A stretch of DNA of 64,000 bases from Hofstenia miamia (GCA_004352715.1 SCFE01000032.1:2094600-2158599); one strand, 5' to 3'. Positions 1 to 11,501 are shown, counted from the first letter of the stretch. The notes: generated by a model from the sequence alone, not told the origin. A program made the numbers and translations.

Positions 1-799
1 AATTTAAAAATTTTTGAATTTGCCAAAAATGATTCTATTTATTTGATCAAACAATTTATTTTCTGTTGAAATTTGAGTCATTTTTCAAATAGCATAAAAA
101 TGATGTGACGGATTTTTGGCAAGCTACGTAGAAATTATAGCGATATGCACTTATTAATGATTCAAAAATCAAATATTCCTCATTCCAGCTATTATACGTA
201 TTGCTTTTTCAATATACAGCAACTCATGATAATGAAAATAATCAGTGGAAAACCTCGGAGGGCTAAAAGTTTTGAAGAAACAACATTTAAAAATGGAGGT
301 TCACCGAATGTTACAAACCTTATTTTTCCAAAAAAAATTCAAATGTGGTTTTTTAGTTTTAAGCAAATAAGTAAGTTAGCAAAATTATAAGATTAGTTGA
401 TAAAAAGTAGCAGAATCAAAGGTAGTTGACTTTGAATTAAAAATTTTTAACAAACTTATACACGCTGTATTTATATTTCACTTAGACAAATAAAAGCCTC
501 ATATTCATGCCTAAGGCCTTTTAATTTACAAAGCGACTTTAGTGCTCATATACAAGCTAAAAGCCTTCAACTGGCGAATTTTTGTTGTGGTGCACATAAA
601 ATTCATGTAAACAGTATTTTCTATCAAACCTGATGGATGGATATTACAAGCTAGCTACGTGATTCGAGTTTACATTCTAAAGTATTACAACTGACTGTCC
701 TTAAATGAATAACACACAGAAAATAGATTCACATGCATCAGAAATTTCGTTTAAGCGTAAATTTAATATGATTATTAAAAAATATAGTAATAGTTCAAC
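1..799. other. AT-rich stretch, no gene seen (inside or beyond the EFHC-like gene)
   Basis: No exon of the neighbouring minus-strand EFHC-like gene could be found here, although its last DM10 half and its EF-hand region are still missing. They should lie to the left of the window edge. The short plus-strand open frame at 145-390 has no recognisable motif and I treat it as chance. Confidence 0.5.
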
Positions 800-973
800 C
801 TGAGGTCCATAACATTCGGGGTTTTTATCATCAGTGTCAGGCATTCTGATTAATTGAGGCTTTAAAATTTTTAGACTTTTTTTTCCTTCCAATGGTCTAG
901 ATATTGATATGAAATTCGTAGCAAGATGGTAACTAATAATGTATCGCTCCTTGCTTTTAGCACAAAATCCATT
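800..973 (-). CDS. EFHC1/2: EFHC-like exon, start of third DM10 domain
   Basis: The acceptor is tttttag at 974-980 and the donor CAG|gttgaa follows position 800. The exon is 58 codons, phase 0 at both ends. The peptide contains SKERYIISYHLATNFISIS and ends in ECYGPQ, matching the family pattern of a charged start, an I-x-Y-x-L-x-x-D/N-x-I-S-I strand and the conserved YYGPxDF at the exon end. The usual acidic residue after ATN is missing (ATNFIS), a modest divergence. The following exon should encode the second half of the DM10 domain and lies outside the window or in decayed sequence. Confidence 0.8.
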
Positions 974-1349
974 CTAAAAAATATATTTATACATAAAAGA
1001 AAATTAAATGAAGGTGAATTGTGTAAAATGTATATGAATTAATTGAATTTTTAGGTAATCTCTAAATATTGGACAATAGAACTAAGTGCATTCTAATGAT
1101 AATAATAACTTAAGAATCCACTATACTAATAATAATTTCGTAATTTTAGTGATATTTATCGTTTTCTGCATTTTTAAATATTATCAGAATAATATTTTTT
1201 AAATTAACTTTCATGTCCAATTCGTCCAAATAAAATTTGTTTGGAAAATTTCAAACTCTCATTACAAACATTGCAGTAGTTTGCGAAAAGGTATGAAATA
1301 AACTCAGAAAGCTTATAATTCATATTCATAAATAAAATATAAAAAATAC

Positions 1350-1448
1350 CCTTTGAATAGCTAGAAATCTGAGTGCCTGAGTTCCATACAAGTGAGGTTG
1401 GAAGAAATTTAGGTGCGTTAACTTCTTTCTTGTAACTGTGGGAGGTTG
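1350..1448 (-). CDS. EFHC1/2: EFHC-like exon, linker into third DM10 domain
   Basis: A 33-codon exon, phase 0 at both ends, with acceptor catttag and donor AGG|gtattt. It begins QPPTVTRKK and ends ALRFLAIQR. The LRFLA motif is the conserved first strand of EFHC DM10 domains, and the proline-rich start fits the inter-domain linker. On its own this exon would be weak; its place between two firm exons, its phase and the LRFLA motif support it. Confidence 0.7.
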
Positions 1449-2676
1449 CTAAATGTGCAAGAATTAACATTGAAAATCAGCTTATTCCCAAAAGTAATTT
1501 TAGCTTGGATTGAGTTTACTAGGCTACTTTACAAGGCCTATTAAAAAGGAATTTTAGAAAAAAATTACTTGGTAATTGTTCAAATTATTGTCTGCATTAG
1601 TAATCATCCGACAACATCTCCAATGAATCACAAATTAAAAAGCCAAATATGAGGCTTTCAACTTATTATGTGCAATATTTTAGAAACGTGCCAATACACA
1701 AACTTTCTCAGTGAAAAAGGTCTTATCTTGTTAAATTATTCCCATGACTGATATGTACATTGTATATTGTGTTATGCAAATTTTATGGTTAGAATTGCAT
1801 CCAAATAATTTAATATTTAATTATACATACAAATATACATATACCTACGAATAATTTTTGTGATGATATTTAAAAATATTGTTAAATTTGTCCTTTAAAT
1901 TGCAATTTAAATTTTAAACATTATCATTTTGTATTTATTGTACCATAATTTTTACTTATAAATTTGTTGATAACTCATAATCTTTATAATGCAGAATTTG
2001 CAAACTACATAAATACTTTGATTTTGTAAAAAAATTATCAAAAAATCTATTTAATTTATTAACATATATCTAGACATTTTAGCAATTGAACATAGCATCA
2101 TTCAGTGGCCATGTGAATAAAATTCCATATCTTTTATCTTGAACCAGGGTTGGATTTTATTAATTTCTTGATATTTGATTTTGCAAAAATTATTATTTTA
2201 ACTTTAAAGCAGTTTCAGATATGTTTATTCAAGCCGGCTGAAGAATTTCAGATCAGGTACATCTCTGTTTTTATTATGACCCCAAACAATCCATTGTGAC
2301 TTTAAAGTTACCAACATTTTTATTCACATTCTCAAACAATTTTCTCAAGGAATCATGGTATTTAGACACATCTATATGTAAGTGTGCTTCCAAAATATGG
2401 TGAAGATTTATTATAAAAGTTATTCCTGGATTTGAAGTAAATTAAAATTTTGACATTTTTCAATGGAAAATCCTAATTTTGCAAAACCATTCAAATTCCT
2501 CCCATACCTAGTGTTCAGATAATAATGCCGCTTAAGGCTCAATTGCAGCAGCAGCTCAACCACTTTGTTTTCTGTCAATAGATTACCCAAGATCCGCCCA
2601 GCATACCGTGCTCAAAGTCCGAAATCACCACACCCAGCGTGCTTTCGGATTTAAGATATATCTATATTTTTTAGTG
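1449..2676. other. Intron of the EFHC-like gene, no other gene seen
   Basis: AT-rich. At 2155-2267 there is a small region whose ends read CAGGGTTGG and, on the other strand, CAGAGATGTACC, similar to the hAT-type termini nearby, but the flanking 8 bases do not match, so I do not call an element. Around 2480-2530 there is a stretch also seen at 30.3 and 40.8 kb (see the dispersed repeat). Confidence 0.4.
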
Positions 2677-3907
2677 CAGAGTTGGAACCGGCCGGAAATT
2701 TTAAGGCCGTGGCTGGTAGTTGACCGGCAGGTGCTAATAACGGCCGGTAAATTTTATTTGCATTGTATATTTAATCTNNNNNNNNNNNNNNNNNNNNNNN
2801 NNNNNNNNNNNNNNNNNNNNNNNNNNNNNNNNNNNNNNNNNNNNNNNNNNNNNNNNNNNNNNNNNNNNNNNNNNNNNNNNNNNNNNNNNNNNNNNNNNNN
2901 NNNNNNNNNNNNNNNNNNNNNNNNNNNNNNNNNNNNNNNNNNNNNNNNNNNNNNNNNNNNNNNNNNNNNNNNNNNNNNNNNNNNNNNNNNNNNNNNNNNN
3001 NNNNNNNNNNNNNNNNNNNNNNNNNNNNNNNNNNNNNNNNNNNNNNNNNNNNNNNNNNNNNNNNNNNNNNNNNNNNNNNNNNNNNNNNNNNNNNNNNNNN
3101 NNNNNNNNNNNNNNNNNNNNNNNNTATCAATTCCTTGTATAATTTTAAACAGGTTTCACTTTTCCGTGAATGTAAATAGGGAGCATTCCAGGTTGCTTAG
3201 TTAGTATATTTTTTTATGATAGTTAAATTACATAAAACTAGTCGAGTGGCATTATCTATTATTATGCTTCATATTGCAGTGGCTTTTGCAGTGACATTGA
3301 CTATTCTATAAGTACACTCATACATATATTTAAAAAATTTTTCGCTAAAACAAAATATAATAAATCTTTTAGTAAGCTGTGACAACTGACATTTGTGTTT
3401 GAATGTCTTCGCAACCGAAAATATTTTAAACTTATTTTAAGCGTTCTTTCCAATTTTAGAAAAATACAAGCTTTCAAGTTGCTTTATTAGTAAAAGGCCT
3501 CTCAAATTTCAAGTGTAAATTTTCACTTTCATTATTATGACAATCTTCTGTAAAAATTATTACTAAGTTCCATAAAAAACTAAAGTCAAATTACCATTTC
3601 AAAAAGCAGAACAACTTTATTTATAGTAAATAATTGAAAGATTCCAGAAAGTAAATTTAATTGTCATTCTAATTGCAATACTGTAGATTGCTGAAACTAT
3701 AAACTTTTTTTGAATTTAGTTTTTCATAGGAATTCATTTCAAATTGAATAAAATATTCTCTCTTTTTAAGATAAATCAAGAAATTGATTTTTTATCAGTT
3801 TGGAAGGTAAGCGGCCTGTAAATTTACCGGGATTTCATGAAATTTAAGAGCAGCTGCAGGCCGGTAAATTGCCGGCCCTGGCCGACCGGTAGCCAGGTCC
3901 ATCTCTG
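2677..3907. mobile_element. hAT-like non-autonomous element, interrupted by an assembly gap
   Basis: The left end begins CAGAGTTGGAACCGGCC and the right end, read on the other strand, begins CAGAGATGGACCTGGC. Both ends carry GGCCGG-rich subterminal sequence. The flanking 8 bases are ttttagtg and atttaggg (6 of 8 equal), as expected for an aged hAT target duplication. The interior holds no transposase frame. Positions 2778-3124 are unknown bases. The right end is repeated at 5481 in the duplicated block. Confidence 0.6.
2778..3124. other. Assembly gap (347 N)
   Basis: Unknown bases. Sequence resumes at 3125 at the exact point that recurs at 4698, which suggests that the gap placement produced or conceals the duplication. 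Confidence 0.95.
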
Positions 3908-4096
3908 ATTTAGGGAGTGATGAGTTCTTAAATTGTTTACTATCACAAATTGCAAAAAAGTCTGTGTTGCTTAGGCTTAATTATTTTTTAATTACAAATG
4001 ACAAATTATTTTAAAATTTAAATTATTTTTTTAAATCGAATTGTATTTGAAATTAATATAAAAAATATTTAAGTGGTCATCACTGGATATAAGTAC

Positions 4097-4302
4097 CTCG
4101 TTTTGAGGTTTTCTTTGCTCGTCCCATTCAGGTTTGCTTATCGCATCAATGTTGAACATTGTCCGTAAATATATTTTCGTGCATTCGTCAACACAGTTGA
4201 TATGAAACCTCTTACTGTAGATCTTCACTGTATGTCCCACTTTAAGATCATTGACAGTAAAATAAGACTCTTGCTCATTGAATGACAAAGTTGGTTGATA
4301 GT
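4097..4302 (-). CDS. EFHC1/2: EFHC-like exon, second half of DM10-2 (left copy of duplicated exon)
   Basis: Identical in protein sequence to the exon at 5671-5876. At 206 nt and phase 1 to 0, both copies cannot be spliced in series without breaking the frame, so at most one is used per transcript. The simplest reading is that one copy is an assembly duplicate. Confidence 0.7.
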
Positions 4303-4496
4303 CTAAAATTAATAAGTATCAAGTAAAAAACTTAGATTACATATAATATGCACATTATAATTTGCAATAATTAAACACATAAGAAATAATTATTGATCAA
4401 TAAAATGAAAATGTATATAGCCAGTGGTGTAGCCCGATGGGGGCTCATAAACTTAATAAAATATAAAATTATCAATGGGAAAATCCAAACAAATGN

Positions 4497-4534
4497 ATAT
4501 ATATATATATATACATATATATATATGTACATCT

Positions 4535-4571
<37 letters not shown>

Positions 4572-4590
4572 TATGTATATATGTAAGCTG
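4497..4590. repeat. (TA)n microsatellite beside a single-N join
   Basis: Alternating TA with short TG/CA interruptions, directly after the N at 4496. Short frames of alternating Y and I residues here are artefacts of the repeat. Confidence 0.9.
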
Positions 4591-5670
4591 TTATAGAAAA
4601 TTACACATGACGATTAAAAAGTTGATATTGCATATACGCAAATTTCAAACTATTATAACAATATTTCTAGCAAAACACAATATTGATATTTTTTATATAT
4701 CAATTCCTTGTATAATTTTAAACAGGTTTCACTTTTCCGTGAATGTAAATAGGGAGCATTCCAGGTTGCTTAGTTAGTATATTTTTTTATGATAGTTAAA
4801 TTACATAAAACTAGTCGAGTGGCATTATCTATTATTATGCTTCATATTGCAGTGGCTTTTGCAGTGACATTGAATATTCTATAAGTACACTCATACATAT
4901 ATTTAAAAAAATTTTTCGCTAAAACAAAACATAATAAATCTCTTAGTAAGCTGTGACAACTGACATTTGTGTTTGAATGTCTTCGCAACCGAAAATATTT
5001 TAAACTTATTTTAAGCGTTCTTTCCAATTTTAGAAAAATACAAGCTTTCAAGTTGCTTTATTAGTAAAAGGCCTCTCAAATTTCAAGTGTAAATTTTCAC
5101 TTTCATTATTATGACAATCTTCTGTAAAAATTATTACTAAGTTCCATAAAAAACTAAAGTCAAATTACCATTTCAAAAAGCAGAACAACTTTATTTATAG
5201 TAAATAATTGAAAGATTCCAGAAAGTAAATTTAATTGTCATTCTAATTGCAATACTGTAGATTGCTGAAACTATAAACTTTTTTTGAATTTAGTTTTTCA
5301 TAGGAATTCATTTCAAATTGAATAAAATATTCTCTCTTTTTAAGATAAATCAAGAAATTGATTTTTTATCAGTTTGGAAGGTAAGCGGCCTGTAAATTTA
5401 CCGGGATTTCATGAAATTTAAGAGCAGCTGCAGGCCGGTAAATTGCCGGCCCTGGCCGACCGGTAGCCAGGTCCATCTCTGATTTAGGGAGTGATGAGTT
5501 CTTAAATTGTTTACTATCACAAATTGCAAAAAAGTCTGTGTTGCTTAGGCTTAATTATTTTTTAATTACAAATGACAAATTATTTTAAAATTTAAATTAT
5601 TTTTTTAAATCGAATTGTATTTGAAATTAATATAAAAAATATTTAAGTGGTCATCACTGGATATAAGTAC

Positions 5671-5876
5671 CTCGTTTTGAGGTTTTCTTTGCTCGTCCCA
5701 TTCAGGTTTGCTTATCGCATCAATGTTGAACATTGTCCGTAAATATATTTTCGTGCATTCGTCAACACAGTTGATATGAAACCTCTTACTGTAGATCTTC
5801 ACTGTATGTCCCACTTTAAGATCATTGACAGTAAAATAAGACTCTTGCTCATTGAATGACAAAGTTGGTTGATAGT
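5671..5876 (-). CDS. EFHC1/2: EFHC-like exon, second half of DM10-2 (right copy)
   Basis: The acceptor is attttag before position 5876 and the donor GAG|gtactt follows position 5671. The leading AC completes a GAC codon with the last G of the previous exon, followed by 68 codons. The peptide runs YQPTLSFNEQESYFTV, then NDLKVGHTVKIYSKRFHIN, then CVDECTKIYLRTMFNID. This is the DM10 signature of a D/S-F-x-V-G loop, a glycine-centred strand and a D-E-x-T-x-x-Y-x-x-x-F-x-I helix. Being adjacent to the upstream exons without an intervening duplicate, this copy is the likelier functional one. Confidence 0.8.
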
Positions 5877-6224
5877 CTAAAATATTAAATTAATAAGTAT
5901 CAAGTAAAAAACTTATATTACATATATAATATGCACATTATAATTTTCAATAATTAAACACATAAGAAATAATTATTGATCAATAAAATGTAATTGTATA
6001 TAGCCAGTGGTGTAGCCAGATGGTGGCTGTCACCATCTGTGACTCATAAACTTAAAAAAAAATATAAAATTATCAATGTGAAAATACAAACAAATGTTAA
6101 AAAAGAGTATTTTCTTGGCATTATTGATAGTATAAATATAAATCAATCAGTGAAGGAACGTATGCAACTATTAAAAACATTTTTTCATATATCATCATTA
6201 CATAATGCTAACATATGACCATGT

Positions 6225-6680
6225 GCACGACAATAGAAAAGACATTGATTCACTATGAAGGTGCTGACATAGATGGCGATGGTTTGTGTGATGAACTAAC
6301 ATCCCTATCACATGTAATTCCTCTGAACTCATTTCCAAAAAATATGTTTTTCAGTATCTCATAAAGCATTCTCTTCTAGATGCATAATTCAAATTCTTCA
6401 ATTTCACTTCGTATCTTTTCGACAGTTTCTGTTGCTGTTGCGGCAGCAGAGCACAGCTTCTCACGCTTAAAACTAATTAAGACTTATTTGCGCTCCATCA
6501 TGTCACAAGAAACGCTAAAGGGTAATCAATGTTATCCATAGAGAGTGATATTCCTAGAAATTTAGATTTTTCCAAATTAATAGAAGATTTTTGTCAAAAA
6601 GCGAGAAAAATTTCTTTGTAAATGAATTCTATTTGTTTTACTCTACTACTTTATCTTATATTTTATGTATAACTTATTCT
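6225..6680 (+). pseudogene. hAT transposase C-terminal remnant
   Basis: Across several frames one reads YEGADIDGDGLCDELTSL, then at 6424-6525 VSVAVAAAEHSFSRLKLIK followed by TYLRSIMSQETLKG. The A-E-x-S-F-S-x-L-K-x-I-K-x-x-x-R-S-x-M-x-x-x-x-L block is the hAT dimerisation region of the ZMYM1/TTF-type group. Frameshifts and stops make it non-functional. The CAGTGGTGTAGCC motif at 6006 may be the left terminus; I did not find the other end. Confidence 0.7.
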
Positions 6681-6791
6681 AAATAATCTCAAATTTGATT
6701 AGGCAATATTAAATTGCATGAATTAGATGCAACTCTCTCAATAAAACAGTTTTACAACAAATAAATGTGGGACTAAAACGTACATCATGGT

Positions 6792-7089
6792 CAAAGTGGC
6801 AAACGGGTCGATTACCAGGATCCTACCTGACCCGTGGATTGGGTCAAAGAAAAGTTGGGTCGGGTAATGGGTCAAAATTTTGAAAATTCTGTGTCAGAGA
6901 AATATATTGTTTGAAGGATACAATCTACTATGCTATATAAAACCTATTATTAAATTAGTGTTAATGGCATTGTTTCTTGTTAGTTTTGTCAAACATTTGC
7001 AAATACAACTCGAGTCAAAATCTGACTGTTTGACCCATGGATCGGATCGTGGGTCAACATGCTATAGGGTGAGTCATTGGTCAACTCTG
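6792..7089. mobile_element. hAT-like MITE with 8-base target duplication
   Basis: The left end is CAAAGTGGCAAACGGGTCG; the right end read on the other strand is CAGAGTTGACCAATGACTC. GGGTCA/TGACCC motifs recur at both ends. The flanks are atcatggt (6784-6791) and atcatgat (7090-7097), 7 of 8 equal. It is 298 bp with no coding capacity. Confidence 0.7.
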
Positions 7090-7177
7090 ATCATGATGTC
7101 ACGAACTTTGTTATTACTTTACTATTTCGCTAATATGTCGTATTTTGCCACGGGCCTCGCTCAGGACAAAGCCAGCC

Positions 7178-7179
<2 letters not shown>

Positions 7180-7223
<44 letters not shown>
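7180..7223. repeat. (TA)22 microsatellite
   Basis: Uninterrupted alternating TA. Confidence 0.95.
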
Positions 7224-7226
<3 letters not shown>

Positions 7227-7879
7227 AGTGTGGCCCATATTTCTAAACTTCTTAAATGCTTAGCTCCCACCCCTATTTTTTCCCAATTAGCAAAAAACTC
7301 CTTAAAAATTTTAGTTCGATTGGACAACTGCAAAGGTTTCCTCATTGACCATATAAATTGTAAATTGCACTTAGAAAATCGTTTTTTCCAAGAATTTTAA
7401 TATCATATATTTTCTATTCAAGTAAAACGTTATTGAGACTTACTAAAAATACAAATAAATTTGGTATCATTTTCTAAAAATCAATCTTTTCTTGCTTTTT
7501 TGTGTTATTAATAAACCCTGCAGCTCTCACTCTAAAGATAATCGCAAAATATGAGACGCTTATTAACTTTACTTCACCATAGGAAAACAAAAGACTTTAA
7601 AAACTTTATTAAATTTACAAACCTCCTGTTTTTATTCAGATTGGAATCCAGTATAAAACCTGGGTTTTAATCCCAGCATCATGTATTTGGTAAAGTTTTT
7701 GAATTCGCAGCAAGGCAAGAAAAATTTAGATTTATTTTTTTATTTTTGAAGGCTGCCAGAAATATATTTTGCAATCCTCTCTGCTACTTAGCTCCTCAAA
7801 CTGTGGCTCTACCTATTTTTTGAATAAAATGCTCCAATAGAGGTCAAGGCAAACAGGACTAGATTTTTTTGGAACCAGA

Positions 7880-8215
7880 TGCAAGTAAAGATGAGACAAG
7901 TATAAATCAACCGAAGAAGTGTATTTTGCACCAAAATGACTTTAGTTCCATCACAAACATCAAACTTTCCACGTTTGCAAATCATAGTGCCAAATTTTTC
8001 TTCAAGGGATTCTCCTTAGACGCAGACTTCCTTAACCAAGACCATTCCACATAGAAGGATTATCTTAGTTACATAAATAGATTTGAAAAGCTTGAGAAAA
8101 CAGTTGTTGTTAATGATGTTGCAGAAAGGGGAGTCAAGTTTATTCAATATTACAATAACATTCTCACAAAAGATGAAACTGAGAAACAATTTATTCTTAC
8201 AGATTGTATTTGATT
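7880..8215 (+). pseudogene. Fragment of a repeat-associated protein of unknown function
   Basis: Two frames interrupted by a stop near 8053 read FFKGFSLDADFLNQD and then KTVVVNDVAERGVKFIQYYN followed by LTKDETEKQFIL. I recall the VVND-x-AERGVxLIQ-x-YN-x-xLT-x-x-E-x-x-KQFLL block from uncharacterised, multi-copy proteins of invertebrate genomes, but cannot name the element. No catalytic motif is visible. It lies inside an EFHC-gene intron on the opposite strand. Confidence 0.35.
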
Positions 8216-8339
8216 CAAACCAATTTCAAGCATACGATGTAATTGCCAATTAAGCTGAAATCTTACAAACACTGTCTTAGGTAATAGGGAGGCACGCTAG
8301 TGAAATTCAAACCTTCATAAAATTACCAATTGTTAAGGG

Positions 8340-8360
8340 NTATATATATATATATATTTT
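8340..8360. repeat. Single N followed by short (TA)n
   Basis: An isolated N then about nine TA units, another scaffold join at a microsatellite. Confidence 0.7.
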
Positions 8361-8619
8361 CATAAAATGATAAAGAAGCTTAGTATTCAAGCAACATATA
8401 TATACATATATATACTGATGAAAATCACATAGATATACTGGTATAAATGCATATAGCTAGTATTTTTTTCTAGATACAAACATGCGTAGATAAATTTGTA
8501 GTTGAAATTTGAATTACATTCAAGTTTTTTTACATTCGTTCAGCAAACTACTAAAGAGCGACAATATGAGTCAAGCATGCAAAAAATTTTGAATATATTT
8601 ATATATATAAAAGCCAAAC

Positions 8620-8791
8620 CTGTTTTTGGAATTTTCATGCGTTTTATAATTGGATGCATAGTATTGCAATCACTTCGTTTTTCACTAACTTCAATGGTGT
8701 CATCCATTAAGAAGTACCGTATTTCATAGCGTTCGATTACACCAGAATCAATTGGTACGGTATCCGCTGAATTTGCATAGAATCGTAGCAC
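8620..8791 (-). CDS. EFHC1/2: EFHC-like exon, first half of DM10-2
   Basis: The acceptor is attttag before 8791 and the donor ACAG|gtttgg follows 8620. The exon is 57 codons plus one base. The peptide begins VLRFYANSADTVPIDSG, continues IERYEIRYFLMDDTIEVSEK and ends IIKRMKIPKTG. V-L-R-F-Y, Y-F-L-x-D-D-T-I-E-V-x-E and R-x-K-x-P-K are the strongest DM10 signatures of the EFHC family and fix the identification. Confidence 0.88.
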
Positions 8792-8873
8792 CTAAAATTG
8801 TTGTCAAGTTACTTTTCATTGTTGTTGTAATTTTTAAAAATAGAAGTCTCTAATTTGATGAAAAAATTAGTAC

Positions 8874-9017
8874 CTTTTTATCGTTTTCAATAAATTGTCG
8901 TAATTTATCATGGGTAGATTTGTTTACTGCCTCTCGTTTCGCCCACGATATTTCACGCTTTTGTTTTGGCATTGGTATATCGGGCTTAACCTCTACTCCA
9001 CTGCTTGTTAGGTACTC
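8874..9017 (-). CDS. EFHC1/2: EFHC-like exon, linker before DM10-2
   Basis: A 48-codon exon, phase 0 at both ends, with acceptor ctttag and donor AAG|gtacta. It encodes EYLTSSGVEVKPDIPMPKQK and ends STHDKLRQFIENDKK, which joins directly to VLRFY of the next exon. The K-L-x-Q-F-x-E-x-D-x-K-V-L-R-F junction is characteristic of EFHC proteins. No earlier exon was recognised. Confidence 0.85.
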
Positions 9018-10057
9018 CTAAAGATTATATATATAAGTTAGAGGGCAATACCAAAAATGTAATTTTTTAAAGTAAATTAAGCATTTATTCAGTTTATATA
9101 CGTTCACTGTAATTTAATGAATATTAAATTATCCTTTTATTTACAAATACTTAAATGGACCACCATTTACCTGGATGAACTTCAAAACTCTGTTAAATTT
9201 GTAGGTGAGCGATTGAGTGATTTGTATATCACTGCCCCTAACTTTTGGTCCACCCTATATATACTAAAATCATAAAAATGGCAAAATATTGGAAAATTAT
9301 TTCACAAAATTATGAAGTTAAATTTTTGTATTTGAAAAATTTTCATGCTATTATTTGTTTTATTAATATTGTTCTTACAATCTTCACGATTTGAAACTTC
9401 GATTACTTTTAGAGGGAGAGCTTTCAATATCTACATTGAGAACATAGATCCTCTCAGTCTAGATCAGCCAACTCATTCTTATTCTCTCTTTCTATCCTCG
9501 AAAATTTTTTCAACATTGCCATAACCCAACTGTTGATTGTATTGATGGCGGTTTGTAAAAAGACTGCAGAGTCCACTTTGAACGCATAATCTCCTTCTGT
9601 AATTTCCCATTAGTCATACCTATAACTTCAGATTGTTTGTTATGCTTATCTATGTTGTTCCATCATTTATAACCTCCATTTATTCTAACTTCTGGGATCT
9701 TGTTTGCACGTTAAATTTTCAGGTATCTCTCAACAATTAATATTATTTTTTTCCTTGTACGCTCACATCATTGATGTTTTAACTTAGGAAACGCGTCAGT
9801 TTCCAAAAGGTCTGAAAAATTTCTTTAGAACTCTGATTATTTCTAACAATGTTCTCTTCTGTACTCTTGGCCTTCTTACATTGAACATGTGAACTCTTCC
9901 AGAAACCTCTTTTGATTTTTGAGAATTGCTCAATGTGCTCTAACTGTACTGAGACTAATTCAGCTTCTACAATCAATGTTTTTGCTATGTAAACAATCTG
10001 TATTTGTCTGGAGATTGAAATCCCTTAATGTTTTAAACTTATTATTAATAATATTAA

Positions 10058-10090
<33 letters not shown>

Positions 10091-10104
10091 ATTGTGTCAA
10101 AATC
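9018..10104. other. No supported gene; short (TTA)n and possible transposon ends
   Basis: The text tttggtccaccctatatat near 9240 resembles a Tc1/mariner-type terminus, but no partner end is clear. A minus-strand frame at 9779-9976 (EQFSKIKRGFWK, SSKEIFQTFWKL) looks like decayed element coding without a family I can name. A TTA repeat at 10050-10090 precedes the LINE fragment. Confidence 0.35.
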
Positions 10105-10297
10105 TTTAAAGCCAGCCCGTAAATCTGAATATGAGCTTAATCACGAAATATTTGAAACGCTGTGAATAGAAATAAAATCAATAGAGAACTGCTTCCAAAA
10201 AGATTTAATAAACATAACTTATAATCCAAATAAAAATTATCTAGTCGAATATTTAAATTATAAAATATACGAAATATCTGAAATATGTAGTGATTAT

Positions 10298-10690
10298 AAC
10301 TCTCTAAATATATTCGGTGACTTTAATATTAATTACTTTAACTCTTATGAACGAAATTCTATAAATGAATTGTGTGCTACTTGTAATCTTCATTGTATAA
10401 ATACGGTTTGTCCAACTCGCATGAACAATTTAATTGATTACTTTTTTACTAATTCTGAAGTTTCTTTCAAATCTTTAATGTTTGAATCATTTANAACTCT
10501 CTAAATATATTCGGTGACTTTAATATTAATTACTTTAACTCTTATGAACGAAATTCTATAAATGAATTGTGTGCTACTTGTAATCTTCATCGTATAAATA
10601 CGGTTTGTCCAACTCGCATGAACAATTTAATTGATTACTTTTTTACTAATTCTGAAGTTTCTTTCAAATCTTTAATGTTTGAATCATTTA
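10298..10690. repeat. 196-base direct repeat around a single N (contig overlap)
   Basis: Positions 10298-10493 and 10495-10690 are identical except for one or two bases, separated by one N. This is what unmerged overlapping contig ends look like. Confidence 0.9.
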
Positions 10691-11066
10691 GTGATCATGC
10701 ACTGTGTACATATATTAGTAACAAAACTACTAAAAGCAAGCAATTTAAAACCATAAATGCAAGAGACTATTTATCTTACTTAGATGAAAAAATGGAAAAG
10801 GCCCTAAAAACACCCCATTTAACTATATTTACATATTAAATTCTGGACCTCAAATGATCAAATGGTTAATTACATTGCAAAAAGAATCTACAAAGCATTA
10901 AACACTGTTGCCTCAATTAAGAAGCGACGGGTTAAGAATAAAAAAACAATTAAATTTCCTTTTTCAAACACCGACGATAATCAAGTCCATGAACTAGTAT
11001 CAATTAAACGAGAATTATTTGATCTTGCGAAATCCGAGCCGACAAAGACTAATTGGACCAATTACG

Positions 11067-11501
11067 AAAAATCAAAGGAAGTCATTAAGCAATTAAGAAC
11101 AAAAAATTTAACTAAAGCTCGGCAAAAATTCTTTAACCAATTAAATTCTACTCGAGAAAAATGGCGATACATCCATAAATTTATCGGAAAATCTAAAGGT
11201 CTTTCATCCGAAATAAATGAATTAAACATCAATAATACTACCGTTACAGACAAAACTCAAATACTAAATCATTTAAATTCAACNAAATATCAAAGAAAGT
11301 AATTAAGTAAATAAGAACAAAAAATTTAACTAAAGCTCGGCAAAAATTCTTTAACCAATTCAATTCTACTCGAGATAAATGGCGATACATCCATAAATTT
11401 ATCGGAAAATCTAAAGGTCTTTCATCCGAAATAAATGAATTAAACATCAATAATACTACCGTTACAGACAAAACTCAAATACTAAATCATTTAAATTCAA
11501 C
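11067..11501. repeat. ~217-base direct repeat around a single N
   Basis: Positions 11067-11283 and 11285-11501 correspond, with most mismatches in the first 35 bases. The likely cause is overlapping contig ends, possibly from two haplotypes or two element copies. Confidence 0.85.

Larger units (their letters stand above)
3125..6095. repeat. Direct duplication of ~1.4 kb: 3125-4495 and 4698-6095
   Basis: The two copies are offset by about 1573 bases and nearly identical, including the hAT right end and a complete exon. Differences are a few substitutions, a 1-base indel near 4911 and an extra ~20-base insertion in copy 2 near 6030. Copy 1 starts directly after an N gap and ends at a single N inside a (TA)n tract. 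This pattern fits two haplotypes placed in tandem better than a biological duplication, though a recent true duplication is possible. Confidence 0.85.
800..9017 (-). other. EFHC1/2: EFHC1/EFHC2-like gene locus (partial), five exons plus one duplicated exon
   Basis: Exons in transcript order are 9017-8874, 8791-8620, 5876-5671 (second copy 4302-4097), 1448-1350 and 973-800. They are 144, 172, 206, 99 and 174 nt long; all have AG acceptors and GT donors and the phases join without a stop, giving 265 codons. The peptide covers the second DM10 domain and the first half of the third. In known relatives (EFHC1, EFHC2, algal RIB72) three DM10 domains precede EF-hands, and the protein lies inside the A-tubule of ciliary doublet microtubules. 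The first DM10 domain and the EF-hand end were not found; they may lie beyond the inserted elements to the right and past the left edge. Whether this is the C1 or C2 paralogue cannot be decided. Confidence 0.85.

Noticed and set aside
2155-2267. Small hAT-like MITE
   Set aside because: The ends resemble CAGAG termini but the flanking 8 bases do not match and no subterminal repeats are seen.
6880-7227. 115-codon protein-coding gene
   Set aside because: It lies within the MITE at 6792-7089 and runs into a TA microsatellite.
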